Shown here piece after piece: positions 44,097 through 52,526 of a stretch of 64,000 nucleotides of DNA (positions are counted from its first letter, which is position 1; each line of letters begins with the position of its first letter). The notes under the pieces were generated by a model that worked only from the letters and a program-made list of their open reading frames with translations, had not been told where the DNA came from and made no database searches. Position numbers and translations under genes: made by a program. Location: positions 23,076 to 87,075 of the forward strand of contig JBBTCJ010000013.1 in the NCBI GenBank assembly GCA_038043285.1. Direction: 5' to 3'. This DNA comes from JBBTCJ01 sp038043285 (GTDB lineage Bacteria > Planctomycetota > Phycisphaerae > UBA1845).

Positions 44097-45152
44097 TCAA
44101 TGAACCGTCGTCCCCGCCTGACCTGTCCTGCGGCCGCGTTCCATCATGCTGGCGGCAACCAGACCGAGTTCAAACAGCCCGTACATGGGAATGCACAGGG
44201 TCAATTGACTCACAACGTCGGGCGGAGTGATGACCGCGGCGATGACCACGATCGCAAAGATGATGTGCCGCCGATACGCCCGCATGGCGGCGCTGGACAT
44301 CAAGCCGCTCCAGGCGAGAAAGCAGACTACGATCGGGGTCTCAAAGGCCACGCCGAAGGCCAAAGCCAGCATGAGCACGAACGAAAGATACGAGGGTATC
44401 GCAAATTGGCTCTCGACCATGGGTGCGACGCGGTGCGGCTCCAGGGGAGCGGAATACTCGCCGTCTTCCCGGCGGATGACCAGTCGATTCGTTTGGGAGT
44501 TGATCCAGACGTCTCCGGGGTCCGCATCGGTCGGATCGTCGTGACGAATCGGGATGTTGAAGCGCGCAGCCGGTTCAACGTCCGGCGGCGGTGGATTCCC
44601 CGCCGATCCGATCAGACGGTGCACGAAGGACGGGGACAAATCCTTGGCTTCGAACGCGCGGTTGAAGCTGATAAAGAACTGCAAGACAACCGGAAGGACA
44701 AGGAAATAAAGAAACAACACGCCGACCAGGAACAGCCCCGACGAGGCGATCGTAAGTCTCCGGGCAAAGCGGCGCTCATGCGAATACAACCCGCTGGCCA
44801 CGAACGTCCACGCTTGATACAGAATCCACGGCATCGCCAGGATGAAGGCCGCCAGAAAAGACATTTTCATGTACGCTCCGAAGGCGTCCGTAGGGGCGAG
44901 CGATTGTAGATTCGGTTGCAATCCGTTGGCCCGCTGCACGATCCAAAGCGGCCGGAAGAGCCATTCGAGAATCCATTCTCCGAAGCTCAGCGTACCCACG
45001 CAGGCTATCGCGACGCCGACCAAGGCCCGGATTAGCCGCGTGCGAAGCTCCTCAAGGTGGTCGCCGAACGACATGCGCGACGACTCGATCGCGTTCTCTG
45101 GGTCGGTGCTGCTGGGAAGTGCAGGCGGTTCTTCTACCGGCGCGGCCGTCAT
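44097..45152 (-). CDS. tatC: Twin-arginine translocase subunit TatC with extra-cytoplasmic insertion
   Basis: TatC recognises twin-arginine signal peptides. The 351-residue product keeps the family core: SFGDHLEELRTRLIRA, then APTDAFGAYMKMSFLAAFIL, LYSHERRFARR, and the C-terminal IPSYLSFVLMLALAFGVAFE plus DVVSQLTLCIPMYGLFELG. Between membrane segments 3 and 4 there is an insertion of about 65-80 polar residues (PDVEPAARFN, DPGDVWINSQTN), compared with the short loop of E. coli TatC. The ATG at 45152 was used. tatA and tatB are not in the window. Confidence 0.95.
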   Translation of the reverse strand: MTAAPVEEPPALPSSTDPENAIESSRMSFGDHLEELRTRLIRALVGVAIACVGTLSFGEWILEWLFRPLWIVQRANGLQPNLQSLAPTDAFGAYMKMSFLAAFILAMPWILYQAWTFVASGLYSHERRFARRLTIASSGLFLVGVLFLYFLVLPVVLQFFISFNRAFEAKDLSPSFVHRLIGSAGNPPPPDVEPAARFNIPIRHDDPTDADPGDVWINSQTNRLVIRREDGEYSAPLEPHRVAPMVESQFAIPSYLSFVLMLALAFGVAFETPIVVCFLAWSGLMSSAAMRAYRRHIIFAIVVIAAVITPPDVVSQLTLCIPMYGLFELGLVAASMMERGRRTGQAGTTVH

Positions 45153-45235
45153 CGAAGTCGATTCTAGAACTCCGCCGCGCATGGGTCAAACTCGTGAAAT
45201 CGGTCGAGGAGTCATGGCGATCATTGAGATGTTCG

Positions 45236-46600
45236 TCACGGAGCAATCTGATCAAGTTGCACGTCCACGCCGGCGCTGACCTGACGAGTCACCAGCAGAC
45301 GGCGCGGCAGCCGATCGCGCAGGACGAGCGGAACGTCATCCGCCGTCAAGGCTTCACCCTGCCGCTGCTGCCACTTTCGATCGAGATAGCTTGCGTACGA
45401 AAACGAAAGTCGCCACGGGTCGGCGTCGAGCTTGGCGCCTGCCGCCCCCCACCGGTTCCGCAGATCTTCCCAGCCCGTGCGAACGACCTCGACGCTCTCG
45501 CCCGCCGGCACCTCCTTCAACAGGGCGGTCCGGAAGTCACGCCACGAAACTCCGGATTTGCTTTCATGCGGAATTTCCAACCGCCTTTCGGCTTTCTCGT
45601 AGACCCATCGGCCCTCCGCGAAGGGCAGCCCGGGACCGAAATTGAGGTTCACGAACACCGGCAGATCGGACCGGTTGGTGAGTCGGGCGATAACCTCTCG
45701 GCCCTCGCGGAGGACTTCGAGGTCCGCCTCGACGCCGTGACGCGACACCGTCGGCGGTGCGGCCTGAGTAACCCTGACGCTCGCCGCATTGCTTGCGACG
45801 CGCCCTATTCCCCCCGCCGTCAGAGATTCATCATTCCATCCGGGCTGATAGGTGAAGGCAACGGAATACAGTCCCGCATCGAGCAGCGGAATCCTCGCCC
45901 AACCGCGGTTGAAGTCGCGAACGACGAGCCGGAGCTCCTGACGCGGCGGAATCACCGACGCGGGACCGCTGTTGAGACGAGATTGAACAACCTTGACGAC
46001 CTCCTCGTCCGCGCCGATATCGTCAACGCTGAGGGTCAGGGTACTCCCACCCGGCGCGGTGACGGTCAGCCACTCGGTCGCGTCGAGCATTCTTCCAACC
46101 TGGGCGGCTTGCGCGATCTGAGGTTCGTCGGTGGCCGTGGGTTCGACCTCAAACGGTATCCGCGCGGGTCGGTCGGAGTTGTTGCGTAGCGTGAGGAGAA
46201 GGTCCACGGACTCGTTCCAGGCGATCTCGTTGCGCGAGAACTCGATGGACACCTCGGTTCCCACGAAAAAAAGGCTGTCGAGGGCGGCAACCAGTCGCTT
46301 GGCCCGAATCGAAGCCTCCAAATCGCTGCCCGCGGCAACCAGCTTGAGATCGTCGTAGGCCTCCATTCCGGCGGCAAGCAGCCGACGCGTGGCCTCTGTT
46401 CGTCGCGCGTAGGAACGATCGCTCAAGTCCGCAATGAGCGCCGCGATCTCTTCGCGCGATGCCGGCTGGACGAACGGCGGCGGTTCATTGGCGCCCGCGC
46501 GATGCGGGCCGACGGCGGTTCCACTCATCGCCGCGGCGACGGTCAACCAGGCCGCTTGAACACAACGCGTGGATCGACGCCTCGATGCTTGACAGTTCAT
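45236..46600 (-). CDS. Secreted hypothetical protein
   Basis: The 454-residue product has a signal peptide (about 1-38, ending HRAGANE). A helical segment follows (IAALIADLSDRSYARRTEAT, RRLLAAGMEAYDDL), HEAT-like, and then beta-rich regions that alternate with LTLRNNSDRPARIPFEVE and VIARLTNRSDLPVFVNLNFG, which look like Ig- or CARDB-type folds. No enzyme motif is seen. The ATG at 46600 follows AAGGAA; the frame stays open upstream but lacks Met-rich or similar sequence. It lies between tatC and the TMTC-like gene, facing away from the latter. Confidence 0.8.
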   Translation of the reverse strand: MNCQASRRRSTRCVQAAWLTVAAAMSGTAVGPHRAGANEPPPFVQPASREEIAALIADLSDRSYARRTEATRRLLAAGMEAYDDLKLVAAGSDLEASIRAKRLVAALDSLFFVGTEVSIEFSRNEIAWNESVDLLLTLRNNSDRPARIPFEVEPTATDEPQIAQAAQVGRMLDATEWLTVTAPGGSTLTLSVDDIGADEEVVKVVQSRLNSGPASVIPPRQELRLVVRDFNRGWARIPLLDAGLYSVAFTYQPGWNDESLTAGGIGRVASNAASVRVTQAAPPTVSRHGVEADLEVLREGREVIARLTNRSDLPVFVNLNFGPGLPFAEGRWVYEKAERRLEIPHESKSGVSWRDFRTALLKEVPAGESVEVVRTGWEDLRNRWGAAGAKLDADPWRLSFSYASYLDRKWQQRQGEALTADDVPLVLRDRLPRRLLVTRQVSAGVDVQLDQIAP

Positions 46601-46710
46601 GGCGATTCCTTTCCGCGATTCATCCTCGAGCAGGCCGCGGCGCGTGCGGCGCCGTAGGACATCCATCGGTCGGCGCGTCCCACCGGTTGAGGCCCCCGCC
46701 CTGTTCCGAG

Positions 46711-46738
46711 TAGACCTCATGCCTCGGCGGATTACAAT
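46711..46738 (+). promoter_or_regulatory. Putative promoter of the TMTC-like gene
   Basis: TAGACC (46711-46716) and TACAAT (46733-46738) are separated by 16 nt. Only 6 nt lie between the -10 box and the ATG at 46745. Transcription would begin at or within a base or two of the start codon, suggesting a leaderless mRNA. Confidence 0.45.
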
Positions 46739-46744
46739 GCACCT

Positions 46745-48877
46745 ATGCCCGCCGGCGTGCCTCGAGAATCCGAACCGGACTCCGGTCCATCGACGCCGAC
46801 ACGCCAAGGCGAGACCGCGGCAGATGCCGGCCCAGGAATCCTCGCGACCCCTGCGACAACAAGTCAAAGCGTCCGTCAGCGCCGCACCGTGCGCGCTGGA
46901 AACCGCGATTCTGGACAACTCATCCTGGGCGTTCTGGCACTCATCTTGCTTGTATTCGTAACCTTCATGCCCGCGCTGACGGCCGGGCTGGTCGGGTGGG
47001 ACGACGATGACTTGCTCGTCCACGAGGAGCGCTACACATCGCTGACGCCGAAGAACGCGTCATGGATGTTCACCACCTCGTACACGGGCCACTTTCAGCC
47101 GCTGACCTGGCTGAGCTATTGGCTTGACTACACGCTGTGGGGTCGCGAACACTTCGGGTATCACCTCACAAGCGTAGTGCTGCATGGTTCTTCGGCGATC
47201 ATCGCGTTCTTCGTTTTTCGTCGTCTGCTTCGACGGCGCGGGGCTGATCGCGCGGATCATCCGTTTGCAACGACCTCGGCCGCGTGCGCCGGTGCGGCTT
47301 TCTTTGCGGTGCATCCTCTCCGAGCCGAATCGGTCGCCTGGCTGGCGGAACGTCGCGACGTGCTCAGCGCGACCTTCTACCTCCTGTCGGTGTGGTTCTA
47401 CCTTCGCTTCGCCGAAGCCGATCGCACAACGCGGTGCGACGGCTTCATGGCGGACGAATCGGTTTGCACGCGACCGGGGCGGAACTACGTGGCCATGTTT
47501 TCCTGTTGCGCGCTGTCACTCCTCGCGAAAGCAAGCGCCGTCACGCTTCCCCTGGTGCTTCTGCTGCTGGACGCCTTTCCCCTGCAACGAATGCGCGATG
47601 CGGCAACGGGTCGCTCTCGCGTCCGTCGACTGCTCCTCGAAAAAGCGCCTTTGTTTCTGATCTGCGGCGCCGCGGGCATCCGAGCGATCATCGCCCAGGC
47701 GGATCAGGAGGCGCTCTACCCGCTCGCCGCGCACGACCTGGGGGCCAGGTTATCGCAGGCAGCATATGGGTGGGTTTTCTATCTGCGCAAAACGCTTTGG
47801 CCGGTCGAACTGGGACCGCTCTACCCGCTTCCACCGTGCGAAACCCTTATGGGTCCGATGCTCTGGGTCTCGCTGGCAGTCCTGGTAGCCTGCATCGCGG
47901 TGTGCGTCGGCGTTCAGCGCCGCGCCCCGGCCATCCCCGCCGCAATGGCCTTCTACACGATTCAGGTCGTGCCCGTTTTGGGATTCTTCCAAAGCGGACC
48001 GCAACTCGTCGCCGACCGCTATAGCTACCTCCCAAGTCTGGGGTTCGCTGTGCTCCTCGCGGAGGCGGTTCGAAGGGGTGCGCGGGCCTGGATCCGTTCC
48101 GTGCCGGCGCGGAAGCCTCTCGGCGCCGTGCTGGGCTGCACCCTGCCGCTGGTCGTCCTCATGCACGCAACGTTTGATCAATGCGATGTTTGGCTGTCCC
48201 CGCTGACGCTGTGGCGGCGCGGCGTGCAGGTCAGCCCGCAGAGTTCGATCGCCCATGTCAATTACGGTGATGCGTTGATGCTCATTGACGCGACCAAGTC
48301 GGCGATCGCGGAGTACCAACAAGGACTGGCGCTGAACCCGACGGACGCCGTCGGAACGCGGCACCTCGGGGTGGCTCTCTATGCACTTGGCGAACTGAGT
48401 GCGGCGGCGGAGAGCCTTCGGCGCGCCATCGACCTTGACCCCATCCACCGCGGCGTGTCGGAGAAGCTCGCCATGGCGCTCGCGCGCCTCGGGCAGCCGG
48501 CGGAGGGAGCAGACGTTCTTCGTGATCGTCTTCGCGCCGACCCCGTCGATATGGGGGCCGCCGCCCTGTTGGCCGAACTGCTGGCGACTTACCCCGACGC
48601 GACGGTCCGCAACGGGGACGAGGCCGAACGCTTGGCGAGATTGGTCAGCGATTCACAGGGCGGCACCAACACCACCGCGTTGATGCGCTGGGCGACCGCC
48701 TTGGCCGAAGCGCATCGGTTCGACGAGAGCATCACCATCGCCGAACGCGCCTTGCGCATGGCACGAGACGCAGAGGACGATCGGCTACATAGCGAACTAC
48801 AACGGCGGCTCCAACGATTCCGGAACCACGAGCCCTATCACTTCAGGCCCGACGGCCCAAACAACAAGACCCCATAG
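46745..48877 (+). CDS. TMTC-like polytopic membrane protein with C-terminal TPR repeats
   Basis: The 710-residue product has about 10-12 membrane helices over residues 60-490. A first loop holds a Trp-Asp-Asp segment (LVGWDDDDLLVHEERY) and HFQPLTWLSYWLDY, typical of the TMTC/DUF1736 and O-mannosyltransferase-like GT-C group. After the membrane part, TPR motifs run to the C-terminus (DATKSAIAEYQQGLALNPTD, GELSAAAESLRRAIDLDPIH). Proteins of this class transfer sugars from lipid carriers, but the acceptor is unknown here. It is one of few plus-strand genes and has its own promoter candidate. Confidence 0.85.
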   Translation: MPAGVPRESEPDSGPSTPTRQGETAADAGPGILATPATTSQSVRQRRTVRAGNRDSGQLILGVLALILLVFVTFMPALTAGLVGWDDDDLLVHEERYTSLTPKNASWMFTTSYTGHFQPLTWLSYWLDYTLWGREHFGYHLTSVVLHGSSAIIAFFVFRRLLRRRGADRADHPFATTSAACAGAAFFAVHPLRAESVAWLAERRDVLSATFYLLSVWFYLRFAEADRTTRCDGFMADESVCTRPGRNYVAMFSCCALSLLAKASAVTLPLVLLLLDAFPLQRMRDAATGRSRVRRLLLEKAPLFLICGAAGIRAIIAQADQEALYPLAAHDLGARLSQAAYGWVFYLRKTLWPVELGPLYPLPPCETLMGPMLWVSLAVLVACIAVCVGVQRRAPAIPAAMAFYTIQVVPVLGFFQSGPQLVADRYSYLPSLGFAVLLAEAVRRGARAWIRSVPARKPLGAVLGCTLPLVVLMHATFDQCDVWLSPLTLWRRGVQVSPQSSIAHVNYGDALMLIDATKSAIAEYQQGLALNPTDAVGTRHLGVALYALGELSAAAESLRRAIDLDPIHRGVSEKLAMALARLGQPAEGADVLRDRLRADPVDMGAAALLAELLATYPDATVRNGDEAERLARLVSDSQGGTNTTALMRWATALAEAHRFDESITIAERALRMARDAEDDRLHSELQRRLQRFRNHEPYHFRPDGPNNKTP

Positions 48878-49040
48878 TCGCGCGTCAAGCAAGAGAACCA
48901 TCACCGTTAAGCGGGGAAGCCTCGGCAAGGGACGCGATGGTGCGCTCGGCGTTCGCGCAGAAAATGCCGAGGGAGTGCAACGAATTTCCCTTGAACCCTC
49001 GGCGCGCGGCGGTACGGTATGCCAAAGTGTCGAGGGTGCC

Positions 49041-49316
49041 ATGCGCGAACATCGGGTCAATGCGGCGCAGCGAATTGCCGACGCGCTCCAGCGCATCGTC
49101 GAAGCCGTCACCCTTCGCCGCCGCGTCGATCAACGACAAGCCAAGGCAACGCGCAACACGGTCAACGAGCTTCTTGATCAAATCGATGAACAAACCGTTC
49201 AAGCAGCCCTGCTTGAGGTCTACAAGGCCGCCGAGATGAAGGCCAGAAAACAGGCGGCGGAACGCGGCCTGATCCTTCCTCGACCCCGTGGCGGACCCTC
49301 CACGCACAAGGCCTGA
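49041..49316 (+). CDS. Small helical hypothetical protein
   Basis: The 91-residue frame is rich in Gln, Ala, Arg and Glu and predicted mostly helical (NAAQRIADALQRIVEAVTLR, QAALLEVYKAAEMKARKQAA). No family is recognised. An ATG at 49041 follows GAGGG by 5 nt. A long open frame on the opposite strand overlaps it, so the coding strand is uncertain. It lies between the TMTC-like gene and the convergent ABC permease. Confidence 0.45.
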   Translation: MREHRVNAAQRIADALQRIVEAVTLRRRVDQRQAKATRNTVNELLDQIDEQTVQAALLEVYKAAEMKARKQAAERGLILPRPRGGPSTHKA

Positions 49317-49442
49317 CCCCGGTGTCTTTTTCCCCGACCGTCGGAGCTTTTTCACAACGATCGTATCCCGAACCGGGAAAAACCTCGCCGCCCGACCAGG
49401 GCCGCACCGCCGAGAGCAATGGACCCCTTCCCTTCGCACAGC

Positions 49443-51590
49443 TCATGCGGTGGTCGGTGCGGGCGCCGGGCGGATCGTACGCCGCGTCTCAGAAGACCGA
49501 AGGGCGATCAGAACGATCCCCAGGACGAAGACGAACAGGCCGACGACGATCACTCGCACTGGAAGGTGGGACCACTGGCCCTCCGGATCGGCGTCGCCCG
49601 GCAGGTCCATCCACGCGAACCACTCTGGTCGCACGGCGCTAAGCGCGCCCAGGGCGTTGTGCAGCAGATGAGCGAGCATCGAGGGCACGATCGACCGCGA
49701 TCGCCAGCAAAGATAGCCCAGGAGAATCCCCAGTCCTCCCGTAACCGCGGCCTTGAAGAAAAAGAAATGGTAGGCCGCGAACACCGCGGCGGAAACCAGA
49801 ATCGCCCGCCACGGTCCGGTGCTTCCGAGCAGCGAGCTGAGCAACAAACCGCGAAACAACAACTCCTCGCAGACCGCAGGCACGACGGCGATCGTCAGCA
49901 ACACCGCGACCAGCGGCATCGCCGAAAGCGTCTGCCCAAGTTGCGCCGCGCTCTCGACCACCTGCTGCGGCACCCCGAGAACCTGCGCCTGAAAAACATT
50001 CACTTCATGCGCAACAACCCAAGCAGACGCTCCGATCAGCGTCGCACCCAGGACGTCCTTCGTCGACGCCATCCGAAGCGAGAGCGCCGCGGCGATGCGC
50101 ACTTTGCGGAAGGCCAGCAGCAACACCGGCAGCAGCGCGAACAACACCGGCATGGCCACGGCACAACCCCAAAGCAATCCCCGGGCGTCGTGACCTGGCG
50201 CCGGTGAAAGCGTCGATTGCACGAAGAACCAGATCGGAAACAACACCGCGACCAACAGCAGCCCCAGCGACGGACTCGGTCGATCCGCGACCCGCAGGCG
50301 CGCGCGGGCGAAGGTTCCGCGCCACGAACCGGCGTCGGCAAACACCACCGACTCCTTGCCGAAGATGTTGGCCGCCGCCGCGATCGCCGCCGCGGCATAC
50401 AAGGACGTGGAGACGATCACGATCGCCATCTGCCAAACCGGAACCGCGGCGCCGAGAAGCAACTCCTTCGCCAGCGCCACCATGTTCCCCACCGGCAGTA
50501 CCAGCATCACCCCCTCGAGCCGCGTCGCCGGGAACGCCGCGATCCCGCCCGGTACCAGCACCGCGAGAATCACCGGCGTCACGTAATTCTGTGCCTCCTT
50601 GAACGTCCGCGCGAAGCTGCACACCGCGATCATGATCGCGGACATGAACACCGCGAACGGAATCAGCGCCACCAGGATGAAGGCCATCTGGGCGAGCGGA
50701 AGCCCTTCGCCTCGCGCCGCGATGATGCGGTCGAAACCGCCGAAGTACACCGTCGCCGTCACGCTGGCCAGATTCAACGCAGCCCCCACGACCGCCACCG
50801 TCGTCACCACCATGAACTTGCCGACGATCAGGTCGATCACCGGCACGGGACAGACCATCAACGTCTCCAGCGTGCCCCGTTCTCGCTCACCGGCAGTCAG
50901 GTCGATGGCCGGGTAGATCGCCCCAGTGATGGTCATCAGCACCAGAATCAGCGGAAGAACCGCCCCCAGCACCGACGAAGGGTTGGACAGGTCCACCGTG
51001 GCGACGTCCAGCGGCTCAACAAACGAGGGCGGCAGTCCGCGGCCTGCGAGTCGATCGCCGCGAATTCGCTCCTCCGTACGCCTGAGCATCTCCTGAATTC
51101 GACGCGAAGCGGAGATGCCGCGAGGCTCCTCGTAGTCCGCCACGATCAAGACGCGATGGGTCAGGTCGGCCCGATGGACGTCCAGTCCCTCGACAAAGAT
51201 CACGCCGACCGGGACCACGCGCTGCCGAATCGCCTCCTCCAGCTCGTCGCGCGAGGCAAATACCTGAATTTTCTCCTGGGCTAACGGCTGGGGCGCGTTC
51301 TCATCGTCGGGGGGCGCCTCACCCGCAGGGGCCTCGGAACGGATGGCTTCGGCATCGGCGACGATCAACGACGACAGGATCCCCCTCTGCCCGTCGTCGA
51401 CAACCCCAAGCACGAGATCTTCGTGTTCCAGGGACTTCGTCTGATGACTGACCGCCTGCACCGAGCCGAGCATCAGCAGCGGATAGAGCACGATCGGAAC
51501 GACCACCATCGCCACCAGCGTTCGCCGGTCACGCAAGATATCGATGAGTTCCTTCCAGTAGATCGTTCGAATGCGGTGCGGGAAGATCAT
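49443..51590 (-). CDS. ABC-2 type permease fused to a CPBP intramembrane protease
   Basis: The 715-residue product joins two domains. The N-terminal ~400 residues form a NatB-type ABC-2 permease with helix-1 (RTLVAMVVVPIVLYPLLM), a large extracytoplasmic loop (about 45-205) and five further helices. The C-terminal ~200 residues form a CPBP (CAAX protease/Abi) domain with EELLFRG at 575-581 (E575, E576, R580), H608 and H641/H644. CPBP proteins process prenylated or bacteriocin-like substrates. The permease ATG overlaps the ATPase stop as ATGA, so the two are a coupled exporter. Substrate unknown. Confidence 0.88.
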   Translation of the reverse strand: MIFPHRIRTIYWKELIDILRDRRTLVAMVVVPIVLYPLLMLGSVQAVSHQTKSLEHEDLVLGVVDDGQRGILSSLIVADAEAIRSEAPAGEAPPDDENAPQPLAQEKIQVFASRDELEEAIRQRVVPVGVIFVEGLDVHRADLTHRVLIVADYEEPRGISASRRIQEMLRRTEERIRGDRLAGRGLPPSFVEPLDVATVDLSNPSSVLGAVLPLILVLMTITGAIYPAIDLTAGERERGTLETLMVCPVPVIDLIVGKFMVVTTVAVVGAALNLASVTATVYFGGFDRIIAARGEGLPLAQMAFILVALIPFAVFMSAIMIAVCSFARTFKEAQNYVTPVILAVLVPGGIAAFPATRLEGVMLVLPVGNMVALAKELLLGAAVPVWQMAIVIVSTSLYAAAAIAAAANIFGKESVVFADAGSWRGTFARARLRVADRPSPSLGLLLVAVLFPIWFFVQSTLSPAPGHDARGLLWGCAVAMPVLFALLPVLLLAFRKVRIAAALSLRMASTKDVLGATLIGASAWVVAHEVNVFQAQVLGVPQQVVESAAQLGQTLSAMPLVAVLLTIAVVPAVCEELLFRGLLLSSLLGSTGPWRAILVSAAVFAAYHFFFFKAAVTGGLGILLGYLCWRSRSIVPSMLAHLLHNALGALSAVRPEWFAWMDLPGDADPEGQWSHLPVRVIVVGLFVFVLGIVLIALRSSETRRTIRPAPAPTTA

Positions 51591-52351
51591 GGGCTTGGCG
51601 CCCCCGCCGGCTCGTGGGCTTCGATCGTCTTCAGGAAAATGTTCGTCAGGCGCTGCTCGCCCGTTTCTGCGCGCAATGCGCCGAGGCTCCCCTCCGCCAC
51701 CAGCCGACCGTCGTGCAGCAGGCCGATTTGGTCGCACATGGTCTCCGCTTCGTCGAGATAATGCGTGGAGAGGATGATCGTCTTTCCCGCGTCGCGTTGT
51801 CCGCGGATCACGTCCAGGATCACGCGGTTGCTCAGCACGTCCAGCCCCAGCGTCGGCTCGTCCATGATGAGCACCGGCGGATCCGCGACCAGCGCCCGGG
51901 CGATGTTGACCCGCTGCTTCTGCCCGGTCGACAACGCTCCGCACCGAAGTCGGGCAAAGTCGGCAATGCCCAAACTCGCAATCAGTTCATCAGCCCGGGC
52001 ATCGGCGGCATCCGACGGCAGCAAGTGCAGTCGAGCGAAATAGACCAGCAACTCGCGCGGGGTTAGTCGCTGATAAAGTCCGGTGTTGGCCGTCAAGAAG
52101 CCCAACACCCGCTTAACCTCCGCCGGTTGTGTCGCCACATCAAACCCGGCCACATACGCCGTTCCCGCCGTCGGCGCCATCAACCCGCTGAGCAGCCGGA
52201 GCGTCGTGGTTTTTCCTGCGCCGTTGGGCCCCAAAAGCCCGTAGATCGTCCCGGCACGAACCCGAAAACTGACGCCGTCGACGGCCCGCTTCTCCCCGCC
52301 GTCCGGCGCGGGAAAAGCTTTGACCAGATTGTCCGCGACGACGATGTCCAT
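51587..52351 (-). CDS. ABC transporter ATP-binding protein (NatA-like)
   Basis: The 254-residue product is the ATPase partner of the downstream permease. It has Walker A GPNGAGKTT (41-49), the ABC signature STGQKQR (a variant of LSGGQ), Walker B VLIMDEP and the H-loop ILSTHYLDEAE. I chose the ATG at 52351 (MDIVVADNL). An earlier in-frame ATG adds an unconserved segment. A -10 box (TACAAT) ends 8 nt before this ATG. It diverges from fumC. Confidence 0.94.
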   Translation of the reverse strand: MDIVVADNLVKAFPAPDGGEKRAVDGVSFRVRAGTIYGLLGPNGAGKTTTLRLLSGLMAPTAGTAYVAGFDVATQPAEVKRVLGFLTANTGLYQRLTPRELLVYFARLHLLPSDAADARADELIASLGIADFARLRCGALSTGQKQRVNIARALVADPPVLIMDEPTLGLDVLSNRVILDVIRGQRDAGKTIILSTHYLDEAETMCDQIGLLHDGRLVAEGSLGALRAETGEQRLTNIFLKTIEAHEPAGAPSP

Positions 52352-52359
52352 AGGGGACG

Positions 52360-52365
52360 ATTGTA
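52360..52365 (-). promoter_or_regulatory. -10 box close to the ABC ATPase start
   Basis: The minus strand reads TACAAT, ending 8 nt before the ATG at 52351. No good -35 hexamer is visible at 16-18 nt. It fits a leaderless or nearly leaderless transcript. Confidence 0.3.
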
Positions 52366-52526
52366 CGGGACGGACAAAGCCGCCGCACGCGATCACCCAG
52401 GGAATGGGGTTCATCGGTAGAGGCGAGGTCTGGCATGGCGCGTGCTACCCCTTCTTCGTCGAACGGGTTACGATGATTCGGCGTTGGCGCGGAATGGATT
52501 GCACCATTCAGGAGTTAAACGAGATC

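Noticed and set aside
46601..47023. N-terminal extension of the secreted protein gene at 45236
   Set aside because: A signal peptide and ribosome binding site fit the ATG at 46600. The extension overlaps the promoter and start of the plus-strand TMTC-like gene.
48885..49439. A 184-codon minus-strand frame
   Set aside because: It overlaps the small plus-strand helical gene. Its composition (Cys- and Arg-rich start) is less gene-like and no ribosome binding site was seen. The choice between strands is not certain.
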